A stretch of DNA of 64,000 nucleotides from Loxodes magnus (lineage: Eukaryota > Ciliophora > Karyorelictea > Loxodida > Loxodidae). Below are positions 49,936 to 61,639 of this stretch, piece after piece. How positions within the stretch are numbered: position 1 is the stretch's first letter; each line of letters opens with the position of its first letter. The position numbers and the translations under genes were made by a program. The DNA lies in assembly GCA_946699065.1 (NCBI GenBank), contig CAMPDV010000015.1:186001-250000 (forward strand), read 5' to 3'. The notes under the pieces were generated by a model. That model searched no databases and had not been told where the DNA came from. It worked only from the letters and a program-made list of their open reading frames with translations.

Positions 49936-50454
49936 ATGAAAAGGTTAAATATAATTAACAACTATGAAGTAAATACATAAAATGAGTAAGTTATTCAAAT
50001 AAAATCAAAATAATTCAATTAAACTAATATTAAAGCATAAGAAATTATAAAATTAGCAATTCAAATGGAAGGAACGATAAAATCCTACTTTTAATGCTTT
50101 ATAAAATTTGGAAGTCTTTAGTTTAGTCATAAATATGTTTTAAACAAAAATGAAAAAATAAAATAATCTACCGAAATTTAAGACTGATTGCTAGATATAA
50201 ATTTAGTCATCAATCTTTACCTTCGAAAATTCTTGCTTTATTAATTTAATTTGGCATCCATTTAAAGAAATAGTAATAAAAATTTAATTTGCTTGCATTT
50301 AAAATTTGAGATTAACTGTAAAGCAAATCCTTACTCAAACCTATCTTTTTAGAAAAAATGAATTTAGTCTCTTTCCTTATTTTTATCATATAAATTTAAA
50401 TATTATTTTAATTAACATTGTTGATTGACAGGCCTGAACCTAATAAGTACTTGA
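49936..50454 (+). CDS. Possible gene, unknown product, frame uncertain
   Basis: An ATG-to-TGA frame of 172 codons starts MKRLNIINNYEVN. A second frame in the same stretch reads FENSCFINLIWHPFKEIV and looks equally protein-like, so a frame change is likely. No family recognised. A further protein-like patch, MIFGANQDELDHINSKTM, lies at about 50679. Confidence 0.3.
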
Positions 50455-50958
50455 GATTAAAAAATAATAAAAATTTTTAAGTAAATTTAAAAAGAAACAC
50501 ACTTAGAACTACTGCATAAAGTTTTATAAATAGAAATGACAATTATGAAAATATATTTGATAAAATTGCTCAACTAAATAAAAAAATTATAATAAAGATA
50601 CTATTGATATTTATAAACTGAAAATATTTCCTTTAATTTTAATTAAAAGTTAAATATGTGTCGCCTAGTTAAAGTATCATATGATCTTTGGAGCAAATTA
50701 AGATGAACTTGATCATATAAATAGTAAAACTATGCAAACATTATTTGGATTTAAAGTAAGGCCATCTTTAAATGGAAGGATTAAAGATATTAATTCTTTA
50801 GTTCTAAAACATTAAACAATAAGAATATAACAGTCTTTATAAAATCGTTACTTCACTCAAAACCACTTTATTTTATAATAAAATGCTGAAGTTTATAAAG
50901 AAAAGAATAAACTTCATCGATTAAAAAAATTTGATTTTATTATGATATAGTTATAAAA

Positions 50959-51793
50959 ATGGCTCCTAAGAATAACCCAGTACTAACAGGATAAAGACAA
51001 ATAAGGCTCATTCACTAAATTTACTCCCTTGAAGCAAGTAAATAACTTTTTCAATAATTCTAAGACTTATATTTACGAAACAATTCTCTAACTATAATAT
51101 ACAACAATTATAAATTTAAAAAAATGATTAAAAACTCGCAAGTTAATTAAAAAAAGGAGTAAAAAATAGAAGAAATTAATAAGGCGAACAATTATGTATA
51201 ATTCATTTCCCATAAAAATCAGCATAAAGATCCTTTGACAATTGAAGAACAGAATGGAAAAAATCTTTCGAGTTAGAAAAAAATTAAAAAAATATTTAAA
51301 AAATATTTAATGGCTTTAAGAATTGTAAAAAAGATGTTTCTACTATTAGAAGAAGAATATTTTTAGAAGATGCTGATTTTTTTAGAAGAAACAAGAATTA
51401 AACACGTAGAAAATATGAAATAATATGACTAAATTGTAGTGCTCTCCAGAAGGAAAAATCTACAAAAAAATATGAAGTGGAAATAATTACTATAAGATAT
51501 GGCAAATGCTTAAAAAAGAAGAATAAAATAAATATTTGAGCCAAAATTAGATTGGAACTCGAATTCTGTCAAGAAAGGTTGAATTTGCATAAGTACATAT
51601 CAGAAAAAGTGAGCTCTTAAAAAGACTACAATAATCCTATGATCGAATGAAATAATTCTATAATAAACTTATAAACCTAATAATGGAAACATCATTTTAA
51701 TTATATTATCTTATAAATAATTTTAATTTAAATAGGATGAACATTGACTCAACAGGTGATCGAGAAGAAATCCCCAGTGATGAATCCGATTGA
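50959..51793 (+). CDS. Gag-like coiled-coil protein with degenerate knuckle (copy B)
   Basis: Starts MAPKNNP, similar to MASKK and MNPKK of copies C and D. One frame change near 51250 joins a basic N-terminal part to the family core. The knuckle position reads CFYYQKKNIFRRC: the first and last Cys remain, but the second Cys is Tyr and the His is Ile or Asn. The motif CSPEGKIYKK follows, then a coiled coil (LLKRLQQSYDRMKQFYNKL) and an acidic tail ending EIPSDESD with TGA at 51791-51793. The 3' UTR runs to about 51945 and is shared with the truncated copy at 18268. Confidence 0.68.
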
Positions 51794-51945
51794 CGACTTA
51801 AGATTCTAAATGTTGGGCTGTATTAATCGTTTTACCATAGTTTGAGAAATAAACCTGTAATCGCTTGAAGGTGTCCTGTGCTAAGGTGACAAATAGATTA
51901 AAGTTAGCCCGAATCTAAATGAAGGGCATTCATGGAAACAATTTT
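51794..51945 (+). mobile_element. 3' UTR of Gag-like element B
   Basis: GC-richer sequence that aligns in part with 18320-18470 (TCTAAATGTT, CCTGTAATCGCTTGAAGGTGTC versus CTGTATTTGCCTGTTGGTGTC). No reverse transcriptase follows, so the element ends here. Confidence 0.5.
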
Positions 51946-52432
51946 TCATAGAAAAACTTTAATAATTGATATTTTTAACAGTTCTATGCGACATTAAGTT
52001 AATAAACATACTTTAATCGAAAATTTTTAAATATTGCAAAAAAGTATAAAAACCTTTATAAAAATCATTATCTATTTTATATAAATAAGTACTATTATTT
52101 TTTCTTATATAAATGTAGTGAAATTAGAAAAAAAATTGAACATTTTTCCTCTTTTATTTTGAAGATTTTTGGTTTTAATTCAAGGAAAAAATTTAATTTC
52201 ATAAAAGACAATTAAAAAAAATTATCCATTAAAGTACATAATATTTAATTAAAACTTTTTTCAAATATTTATTTTATTTTAATTTATTTTTTTAATAAAT
52301 TTAATATATAAAGAAAATTATTGTTTTATTCAAAAAAATTGTATTATAATTAAAAAAACAAATATTTTTTTTATCTAATAATTTATAAAAAACTTCAATT
52401 TTAAAGCCTAATTTATATTTTGGACATATCAA

Positions 52433-52451
52433 AGTTACCTTATTCTTAATT
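52433..52451. repeat. 19-bp target-site duplication, left (SINE-B copy 2)
   Basis: AGTTACCTTATTCTTAATT is repeated exactly at 52763-52781. Confidence 0.92.
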
Positions 52452-52762
52452 AATTAATTTTAAACTAAAAGAGTTTTTGGACTGCAACTTCTTGCAGTTT
52501 AACGACCCCAACACTCCCTTCATGGGATAACGGGGATATCCTGTTGCTTTCGAAAAGCAGCTGCCAGGGAGCTTCATCGCTATGGGCGGCCAGGCTTCAA
52601 GCCCCTACCAGGAGTGGATAATCAAGAGGAAGGCGTTCCCTTGCAAAGGTTGATTTTGACCAGGGACTTTCTCAGCGGCAGGAAAGGAACTTGTTCCTAG
52701 CCATAAAACCAGAAAGTATGATTCAGAAGGTCAATCTCAGCTCCCACCATCTTTTTAATTAT
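52452..52762 (-). mobile_element. SINE-B copy 2, full length (311 bp)
   Basis: Reverse orientation, exactly as long as copy 1 and differing from it at only a few positions. It is bounded by a perfect 19-bp direct repeat. On the minus strand it starts ATAATTAAAAAGATGGTGGG and ends TTTTAGTTTAAAATTAATTA. Both 3' hairpins are intact. Different target sites for the two copies show independent insertion events. Confidence 0.92.
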
Positions 52763-52781
52763 AGTTACCTTATTCTTAATT
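52763..52781. repeat. 19-bp target-site duplication, right (SINE-B copy 2)
   Basis: This is the exact second copy of AGTTACCTTATTCTTAATT. Confidence 0.92.
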
Positions 52782-52839
52782 TTCGAATTTAAAAGCAGTT
52801 AAAAGAAATTGATTTTTAATTCAAAGCTTTCATTAAAAA

Positions 52840-52963
52840 TTAATGAAAAGAAAAATTGAAATCCTAAAGTTAAATGAGGAATTACTTCAATGGTAAAATA
52901 ATCTGGATAAAGGTGAAGCAGTAGAAGAAGAAAAATATGAGCAATAAATAAGGTAGAATTGAT
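52840..52963 (+). pseudogene. Short coiled-coil coding fragment
   Basis: ATG, then MKRKIEILKLNEELLQWQNN followed by an acidic stretch and TGA TGA. It resembles the C-terminal coiled coil and acidic tail of the Gag-like proteins, but it is too short to assign. Confidence 0.3.
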
Positions 52964-53558
52964 GATTAAAATGCAACTAAACATTTTAATTACCTATATG
53001 GAAATATGTTAAGACATATAAAGGTATTATTATTATTTATATATTGGACATTCTTAATTTTTTTAGATATATTCTATTATAAATGAAAATAATTAGAATA
53101 TTTATAAATTATTTAATTTTAAAACATTTTATTTATCTATCTTTTATTAATTTCATACCTTTTAGATTTATAAAATATTTAAAATTTATATTTCTTTTCA
53201 ATAAAGCTATTTTTTATTGTTTTTACTTTATAAAAATTGTACTAAAGAGCATTATTTAAAATAAATATTTTGTAGATTTGTCAATATCACTAATTTAAAT
53301 TTAATAATTTTAAAAATAATAAAATAAATCAGATTTTTAATTTAAAAATGTTTAGAAAATATAATTTTGCTGTAAAGCCTGAATAAAAAAAGAGATATAG
53401 AATTTTAAAAGAAGTTAAAAATTTTCTTTAGAAAAAGGAACATTAATTTATTAATAAAAATATTTATTAATAAATTAAATTCTTAAATTAGAGCAGTTTT
53501 TTATTTTTCATTGTCTTACTACTGAATAAATAATAAAGTATCGTAAAAAAATCCGGAA

Positions 53559-53898
53559 ATGGAGAAAAATAAAATATCAAAAAAACTTAAAAAGGAAGGC
53601 AAGAAGTTTAGCAAGACTAGATGAGAAAAAACAAAAGTCACCAAAATTTTTTTTATAAATTAAAGGCGAAACTACGAAATAACTAAAAAAACATCTCGTT
53701 TCTTGAATAAGAAAATAATTCCGAATATATGTAATGTGACGAATTAGGAAAATTTTTAGCAAGCAGGATGAAATCATTTACAATTTTTCAGAAATAATAA
53801 GAGAACTAATGATAGACATTGAACAACTGAATTTGGAAACTATGTATTTAAGAATGCAATTTGTTCAAAATAATTTCTTAAAAGAAGAAAAGCTTTGA
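53559..53898 (+). CDS. Gag-like protein, shortened (copy E)
   Basis: Starts MEKNKISKKLKKEGKK. After one frame change it reads FRIYVMWRIRKIFSKQ, which lines up with the FRIYPTQSGKIYRKKFF segment of copy C. Then comes a coiled coil (EIIRELMIDIEQLNLETMYL) and TGA at 53896-53898. The zinc knuckle is absent. Protein-like sequence continues after the stop to about 54150, so the end is uncertain. Confidence 0.45.
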
Positions 53899-54159
53899 AG
53901 TTGATCTTAAGATAACCAATTGATGAAGTTCCAATAATTACTAAAGAAAATAAGACTGATATTGTGATTAATTAATATAATGTTTAAATAGAAATTTAAA
54001 GTATTGAGATAAAAAAGTATTGGAAAAAAACTTGAGAGCTTTATTCTTCCAAAAAGAAACAAAAATAAAAGAGTTGATATAATTATTTTTCCGAGCATTA
54101 AATAAGCATTTCTCTGGCTAAAAAGACTTAAAAGAAAGAAGACTATGGAACATTAAAAG

Positions 54160-54890
54160 GTTTAGTAAGTCTCTATATAAATAGAAATGATGTCTACAAA
54201 AGAGATTGGATATAAAATAAACTTTATTTTGACTGTTATGGAATTATATGAATTAGAGCAAATCCTAAGAAATTGAAGTTTAATCAAACAGTTTGAAATC
54301 TTGCTCCCGCCATTCTTTGAATTATATGAATGAAATTTTAATAGGAGAATTCCTACTTTTTATAAAATAGAAAAAATTTGTTTTTAAATGATTGAGACAT
54401 TCTATAAATTTTATAAATTATAGTAAGATATTCTATCTAAATAATGAATTTTTTCTTTTATTTATTAATTTTAAGGATATAACTTTTGTCCATTAATTTA
54501 ATGAAAATTGATATCTAATATAAAAAAATAAGAATTTTAAATTTTTATAAAATACATTTATTTTTGTGATGTAAACTTTAAATTATGTTAGAACATTATT
54601 AAAAAATATGATTAAGTGATTGCTAAAATTTAATTATTTTTTATAACTTTTCACTATTAAAATGAACATAAAAAATATTTCTGTAATATATTAAATTTAA
54701 CTAAATGCTATATCTAAATGAAATTTTAAATTAAATATTTTTACTTGGTTCAGATATTAAAACTTCTATTAAAATATTTGATATAATAATTAATATAATT
54801 TAATTTATTTAATTTATTAGCATGCAACACATTTTTTTATTTATATTATACCTTCTCTAATTTATTGTCTATTTCTTAATTTTTTTATTA
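54160..54890. other. AT-rich spacer
   Basis: No feature supported. Confidence 0.4.
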
Positions 54891-54896
54891 TATAAA

Positions 54897-57248
54897 ATGC
54901 AAGAAAAAGAAAAGTGCTTTTCGTGCTAAGTTTATTTTAGTTCTTTGCATTTGCCTCTAATACTTGATTGTAGACATTCTAGTTGCATTTAGTGCATTCA
55001 AAGAGAACAAAGTGAGTTAGGATATTTTAAATGCCTTGAATGCAAATGCTTAACTAAAGATAGTCCTCAATAATTAATAATAAACTTAGATATACTTTAA
55101 AAAATTGAAACTAAAGAAAAATAAAGCTAAGAAGCATAATGATATATATAAAACATGAAAAATTAGAAAGAATAAATAAAAAGAATGATAGCTGAAATAT
55201 AAGAAAACTAAAACTAATTTAAATAAGAAATTGATAAAAAGATATAAGCACATATATTTCAAAGTGAATAGTCAACTTTTAGTAGCCTTACTTAAAAACT
55301 TCTTAATTTAAATGAAGAGACAAAAATACTGGAGTAAATGTAAATTAATTCTTAAAACTAATAAGTTTAATAATAGTAAGTAAGAGCTTAATAGTAGGTA
55401 GAAAATTATTAAATAAATGATTTGCTAAAATAAGCAGATTTAGAGATATATCTATAGGAAGAAAAATAAAAAAAGCTACTCTAATTATTAAATTAAAATT
55501 TCGTTAATGAATATTATTGAGAAGGATAATAGATAAAATAATGAAAAATAGAAAATAAGAAAGATTAAGAAAATGTTTAGAGTCAAAAATAATAAAATTA
55601 AATAAGTAAAGAAATAGGAGAAATGCAATATTTATAAGAAATAGAGATATTTGACTTTCTTTAGTTTGCTAAGAATAATGAACAATAAATCAGTAATATT
55701 TTTAAAAATATCTTCAGCTTTTTACATTAATGGGAAATATATAAGTTCCAGATTGTAAACAAATATTTCTATAAATTTAAGTATACATTTCCCTAAATAT
55801 GGTTAGGTAAATATAATGGACTAGTAAAAAATAATGTAAAAAGTAGATTAGAGTGAAACTTAAGATAATTAAAGTGATCTGATATTTAAATTTTAGAAAT
55901 AAACACATAATATTTAACAAATAGATTAAGTGCATAAATTTTAAAAGAAGTCTAGTAAATTATTACTCATAAATAATAAAATCAAATTGATAGCTTAAAT
56001 AAAATCACTAATTTTGGATTATGAAATTTACCAAAAAAAATTAAATTTAATTTACCTAATTTGTCCTTTTGTATCAATTTAAAGTCTATTACAATTTAAA
56101 ATACAATAATTGAAGACGAAAATTTGAGTTTTATGAAGTAGCTAGTTAACTTGGAATCCATTGATATATCTAAAACTTAAGATATTACAGGAAGTTTTCT
56201 TAATGATTTCTGCTTAAATACCAATTTGAAAAAGCTAATAATTGAAAGCTAAGTAATTTAATTTAATTTGCTAAAGCAATATCTATAAAAAAAAGGAAAC
56301 TTCATAGAAGAATTATAAATAAATGATAACAGTCAAATAGAATGCTTTATTCATTTGTGTCCTAATTTAAAAATAATTAATTATTTTGAGGCAAAGTGAG
56401 CTAAAGATAACTTATTAAATAAACTTTAATAGTTTAATCTAAAAAAAATTAAGATTTAGCATGGAAATTTTTCTGCCTAAGCATTGTCTTGCTTTTTTGG
56501 TTAGCAATTTAACTAACTTGAATTTTTAGATATTTGATATTGTGCAAAATTTGCTGATGATCACTTATTTCAAATATTATAAAATGCTCCAAATTTAAAA
56601 GAGCTTTATCTTCAAGGATTATAATAAATTTCAAACTATGGGATATAGCAAGTAGGAAACTATGGGTAACAATACAAAGTATTGTGTATAAGCAATTTAC
56701 TCGAATTTACTGAAAATACTTTCGAATATATCTTTAGTAGATGTCTTAAACTAGAAAAGCTGATTATAGTTTAAAATTATAATTTATAAAAGTAAACTTT
56801 TAAAGTAATAAACTAGAATTGCTTAAATTTAAAATCTCTTAAGCTAGCTAAATGTTTTATTTAAGGAGAAAATTGAATTGAAGAAATACTTTAAATAAAA
56901 AATATAAACTAATTGGCTATAAATTAATGCCTTTCTCTTACTGATTAAGATATTACTAAAATTATACAAAGTGGAATTAAATTTTAGTTATTAAATTTTA
57001 GTTAAAATGAGCATATTACTTTAGATTCTTTGTTTGACTTCTAAAATTGAGTAAATTATAATATATTTTATAAAAGTCTTGAAACTTTAGAGATTGAATC
57101 GATGCCTTAGTTACAGTAATAAAAAATAGTAAATTTTAAAAAAAATTTTTGGCATGTAGTTACAAAAAATAAGCATATTTACAAAATAGATTTGGATAGA
57201 AAAAAAAATACAATGCATTTAAAATTGCTTTCATCTGATCGTCTGTGA
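54897..57248 (+). CDS. RING finger / coiled-coil / LRR protein, copy 3 (diverged)
   Basis: 783 codons, ATG to TGA (57246-57248), aligned to copies 1 and 2 along the whole length. RING ligands are conserved (CFSC, CRHSSCIQC, CLEC), as are the coiled coil and LRR core. It calibrates the genetic code: CAA at 55008-55010 matches TAA at 4310-4312, and TGG at 55800-55802 matches TGA at 5102-5104. Reading frames at both ends and in the LRR part are in phase, so the gene seems intact despite clear divergence, which suggests selection. SINE-A copy 3 starts 70 bp behind the stop. Confidence 0.82.
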
Positions 57249-57317
57249 AACTCAGAAACTTTTAATTTTAACATTATAAAACATAAATAATTTTTAAATT
57301 TAATTAAAATTTAATAT

Positions 57318-57829
57318 AAATAAATAAATTTGATTATAGAGCGCGTAGCACTCTCGTTGGTGCGCAGCTCTTTAAAAAATAAATGTTTCATACTGACAAG
57401 AATGTTTCTTACTGATAAAATTATCAGATACTGGTAGACCTTGTTCAATACTGGTATAATTATTCAGTACTGATAAAAATGTTCAATACTGATATAATTT
57501 TAGAATACTCGTAATCTTTAATACTTGCTGGAGGTCCAAGGACATGGCAGGATTGTGTCTCATTGCATTACCAAAGCAGAGGACGATATGTGTCAATTAT
57601 GGGTACTTAAATTCCCTACCTCTGATGAAGCTCGCAATATTATTTCTTTTTAGTTCCAGAATTAAAAATTAAAATAAGTCAGTGCCGAAGGTCAAACTAG
57701 CAGATGTCTCGAGGCCAAGCCAAAGCAGAGGAAGACATAAATTCGATTATGGGTACTTAACTTCCCCAACTTCTGATGAAGATAACCATGTTGTTCACCT
57801 TCGAACAACTATGGCGGTTTTAAAAAAAT
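57318..57829 (-). mobile_element. SINE-A copy 3 (dimeric, full length)
   Basis: Minus strand. It has the 5' end TTTAAAACCGCCATAG, two monomers, six 19-20-bp repeats and the LINE tail hairpin at 57337-57371. It is inserted just downstream of the third LRR gene. Confidence 0.87.
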
Positions 57830-57899
57830 AAATAATAATAATATTAGTGATTTATAGTTATTATTATCTTCAATTATATTATAACTGGATTAATTTTTA

Positions 57900-58570
57900 A
57901 GTTATTGAAAATAATTTACCTAGCAGAAGCTTCACAGTCTTTCTCAATTTTATGTTACATTATATGTATTACTAGTACTATTTTCGTTTACCTTTATTTT
58001 AGATATTGAGTTGAAAGTCATATTGTTTTTGAGTATTTATAATGCCAATACCTTTAGATTTCTTCATATTTCGTAATCAAATGTTTTCCAATTAGTATCT
58101 TAAGGCAATAAATGTTACCATCAGGAGTAAATACAACTTATATAATTTAATTCTGATTTTCTAATTTTCAACTTTTTGCTTTTTAAAGTAAATGAAGATA
58201 TTTTATCTTTCGACTTTATCGAACATACATAAGGGTTAAATTTCCTGTTTCTCTCTACAATGTCAACTATATAATAATTACCTTTCTTCAACTAAGGCTA
58301 GAAAGAATGAGATTAGAATGGAAAATTTTTGCCCTCAAGCTAAATATTCCAAACAGTGCTGTTGTTCAGTATTAACTGTTCATCTCCACTTGTTCGAATG
58401 TGAACTTCCGTAGTTCACAATCAATTTCCAGCCGACCTCCATTTTTTTCAGCCTTTGCTTATTTTGAAAATTTCTGAGAAGCTTACGAAGAGTCAGGCTT
58501 TATACAACACCAGCTTTTAGGTCTTCTTTTCTTCTTTAATGCCTATAGTGGCTTAATTATTGCTTGATGT
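57900..58570 (-). CDS. Minus-strand coding patch, unknown product
   Basis: Minus-strand translation gives VHIRTSGDEQLILNNSTVW, GNYYIVDIVERNRKFNPYV and, one frame off, FTPDGNIYCLKILIGKHL. The pattern could be a beta-propeller-like or adhesion-type protein, but I cannot name it. At least one frame change is needed near 58135. The stretch is less AT-rich than its flanks. Confidence 0.4.
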
Positions 58571-59110
58571 CCATGGGATCTTTATTGGATAAGCTTTTTA
58601 AAAATATGTGTTATGTAAGTCCGGAAAATTTACTTATTTTTTTCTGTGTATTTAGATTGCATATTAATCTCCTTCGAAAAGTTTGATTGCTAAATTTATT
58701 TTAAAAATTTTAATTTTCTTATTTATTAAAGTCATACTAGAGAATTATTTTATGAGATTATTTTTATTATGTTTTGTCTTATGCATATGAGGCTCATTAA
58801 GAGAATTTTTCATTTTTATTTTTATCATAAAATAAAATATCTAATTATATAAGATCTTCATTATAAAAATTCTTAGTATCGTTTAAAATTATTTTTGTTA
58901 TTTTTTTATTTTTATAACTTTTTTTTAATTTATATCAATTTTAAATATATTAACAATTTAAAATATTTATTTAGATCTAAAATAAGTAAAGTTTATTGAC
59001 TACTACATAGATGTATTTTAGAAATTATAAAAAAATCTATTTACAAAATTTTAAATGGAAAGTTAAAAAAATCTATAAATTTTCTTTTTTAAATTAATTA
59101 ATTTAATATT

Positions 59111-59400
59111 AAATAAGATTAAAGAGTGTGTAGAGCCTCAAAGGCGCGCAGCTTTTTAATAAAGATTTTTAAAGGCAAAAAGAATTCTTTGCCGAAGTCT
59201 TCCATAGTGCTAACATTTCCTTGAGATTCTTATCTTCTATAGGGCGTGATCAGAATGCCCCTAAGAGACCTTAATATCTGTCAACTTTCATCATTAATAT
59301 TACTTGATACTTTTTCAGTTTTATCTTCTATTGGCTCCTACCTAGATTCTTGTAAAGTCTTCGCCCAAGAGGGACTTCGAGGTACCAGAATTTAAATAAA
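59111..59400 (-). mobile_element. Tail-bearing retroelement with unrelated body
   Basis: On the minus strand a GC-richer body of about 240 nt ends in AAAGCTGCGCGCC, loop, GGCTCTACACACTCTTTAATC, a diverged version of the LINE tail. The body does not match SINE-A or SINE-B. One frame near its end reads MEDFGKEFFLPL, weakly like the LINE ORF2 C-terminus, so it may be a relic of a second LINE subfamily. Confidence 0.5.
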
Positions 59401-59409
59401 TTTCAGTTG

Positions 59410-60390
59410 GAAGATTACTCCTTCCTATTTGAAATATATATAATTATTTAAATAAAATATAATTTAATTACATATTTTGATATACTAATTAAAGTAAAAT
59501 TTTATAAATCATGCAAATTTAACTTTTTAAATATATACCTAAATTTTATAAAGATTTAACAGTAAAAAATCTATTTTTAGAATATCGAAAATAAGATTAA
59601 ATTACTAAAATTTTATGATATAAATTTATTTTATGAATTAACTATTTTCAAGTTAGAATAATAACTATAAGATTAAAATTAAATAAATATAAATTATTAA
59701 TTTAAATTGTTTAAAATATTTTAATTCCAAATATAATAATTAGTGAATACTATTATGTTAAAATTAGGAGTTTATAAAAAGATAGAGGATATTTAATCTT
59801 ATAAATCTTATAAATATTATAAGCTTTATATCTAATCAAATAATTAAAAAAATAATAAATTATTTTGCATAAAAACCACTTAGTTCATTTAATTAGTCAA
59901 AAGCGTTTTAAAATTAGTATCTAAAATTTACTTATTAATGTTTTAATTATCACTATTTAAAAGGATTTATCTTAGCAAATTAAAAATATAAATTTTACTT
60001 TTTTTTAATTATTTACTAAATGTGCTTTACCAAATAAATAAATTAATTTGTTTAATAATTAAGCATATCATAAAATAAGTAAATTATTGAATAGTTTGTA
60101 ATTAATTGCCATTATCCATTTTAATACTGTAATAAATTATTTATTTTATTTTATTGTATAACTTTCTTGAATATTGAAAAAATGTTTTAATTGTAAAGTA
60201 ATATTTCAAATATATTTATATTATCGTTATAGAAAGCATAATAAAAAAGAAATATATACTTTCATTTTTTCTCTAATATAATAATAGATAGCAGTTTTAA
60301 AATCTCAAGATTAGTAATAAAGTATTCCAATGGAAACCGAACCTGAATAATAATAATAAGAGACAAATAAGATAAATTATTAAAAGAATG
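59410..60390. other. AT-rich spacer
   Basis: No feature supported. Confidence 0.45.
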
Positions 60391-60400
60391 TATATATAAA

Positions 60401-61138
60401 ATGGCTTCTAAGAAATGACAGAACTTTGAATTAAACGTTTAAACAGGAAAATTCTCTAAAAAATAAAAAAGCGAAATAATTACAATGAGTGAAAGTTAGA
60501 AATATGATTGATATGACGAACATTAACCACTTGGAAATCCAGAATTAAAAAAACTTCCGACACAAACCCAAATAGAAATATTATCTAAGTAATTAAAAGA
60601 GTTTATGTTTAAAAATAGATATCTCACTGATAAAGTAGAAAAATTAGAAAAACTAATAACGTATTTACTTGAGAAACAATATTAATCATCATAAGAAATA
60701 GAAAAAAAACTGGAATAAAGAATTCTTTAAATTTAATAATAAATTCAGGTAACGCCATTTTCGTTTTAACAGAATTAATCAGATCCTATGGAAATAGAAA
60801 ATGAGGCCTCAAATTAAAATAAAAAGTAAACGTTTATTTAAAATAAGTAGTAAATTTAAATTAAATAAATGTTATAGGAATAATAGTTTAAAAGAAGAAT
60901 AAAATGCTACGTGTGCAATAAATAACACCGTAGAAAATACTGCTACTAACTAAGCGAAATTTAAAGAAAGAATAAATAAGATATTTTTAGAAAACTATTT
61001 AGGATATATCCAACATAAAGCGGAAAAATTTATAGAAAAAAATTCTTTAATTCAAATCTTAATCCTTGGATAAATAATTAGGAACGCTAAGTGCAAGACC
61101 AAAACAATTCCGAATATTAAAGGATGGTGCACTAATGA
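60401..61138 (+). CDS. Gag-like coiled-coil CCHC-type protein (copy C)
   Basis: 245 codons, uninterrupted from ATG to TGA (61136-61138), the best preserved family member. Starts MASKKWQNFELNVQ. A coiled coil lies at residues about 70-125, then a Gln-rich part, a variant knuckle KCYVCNKQHRRKYC (CX2CX3HX4C, one residue shorter than standard), and FRIYPTQSGKIYRKKFF. The stop codon falls in the loop of the 3' hairpin at 61121-61153. No RT follows. Confidence 0.75.
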
Positions 61139-61153
61139 AGTGCTACACTGCCT
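61121..61153 (+). promoter_or_regulatory. Tail hairpin of Gag-like element C
   Basis: AGG/CCT and GTG/CAC form the outer stem and CACT/AGTG the inner stem. The AATGA loop and the CTA bulge on the 3' side match the LINE tail design (AACGA, CTA), although the stem sequences differ. The coding frame ends inside the loop. Confidence 0.55.
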
Positions 61154-61273
61154 AACTAAACCTAGTAGGAATTCAAGACAAACTAATAGAGACAAGCTGA
61201 TAGAATAGGTCGGATGGCTGACTACTAAGGCTTTAACAAAGCTTTTTAACTTTTTTTTTTAAATATGATTATT

Positions 61274-61630
61274 TTTTAAAACCGCCATAGTTGTTCGAAG
61301 GTGAACAACAAGGTCGTCTTCATCAGAGGTTAGGGAAGTCAAGTACCCATAATTGACACATGTCGTCCTCTGCTTTGGTGATGCAATGAGACACAATCCT
61401 GCCATGTCCTTGGACCTCCAGCAAGTATTAAAGATTACGAGTATTCTAAAATTATATCAGTATTGAACATTTTTATCAGTACTGAATAATTATACCAGTA
61501 TTGAACAAGGTTTATCAGTATCTGATAATTTTATCAGTAACAAACATTCTTGCCAGTATGAAACATTTTTTTTTAAAGAGCTGCGCACCAACGAGAATGC
61601 TACGCGCTTTATAATCAAATTTATTTATTT
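61274..61630 (+). mobile_element. SINE-A copy 4 (monomeric)
   Basis: Plus strand. It has AAAACCGCCATAG, the 5' hairpin GTTGTTC/GAACAAC, a single monomer, the 19-20-bp repeat block and the LINE tail (61577-61630). Compared with copies 1-3, one monomer unit is absent, consistent with deletion between the two TTCATCAGAGG repeats or with an ancestral monomer. Confidence 0.87.
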
Positions 61631-61639
61631 ATCGTAGAA

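Noticed and set aside
61274..61330. Pol III A and B boxes in SINE-A
   Set aside because: GTTGTTCGAAGG looks a little like a B box, but it forms the 5' hairpin and there is no A box at proper distance upstream.
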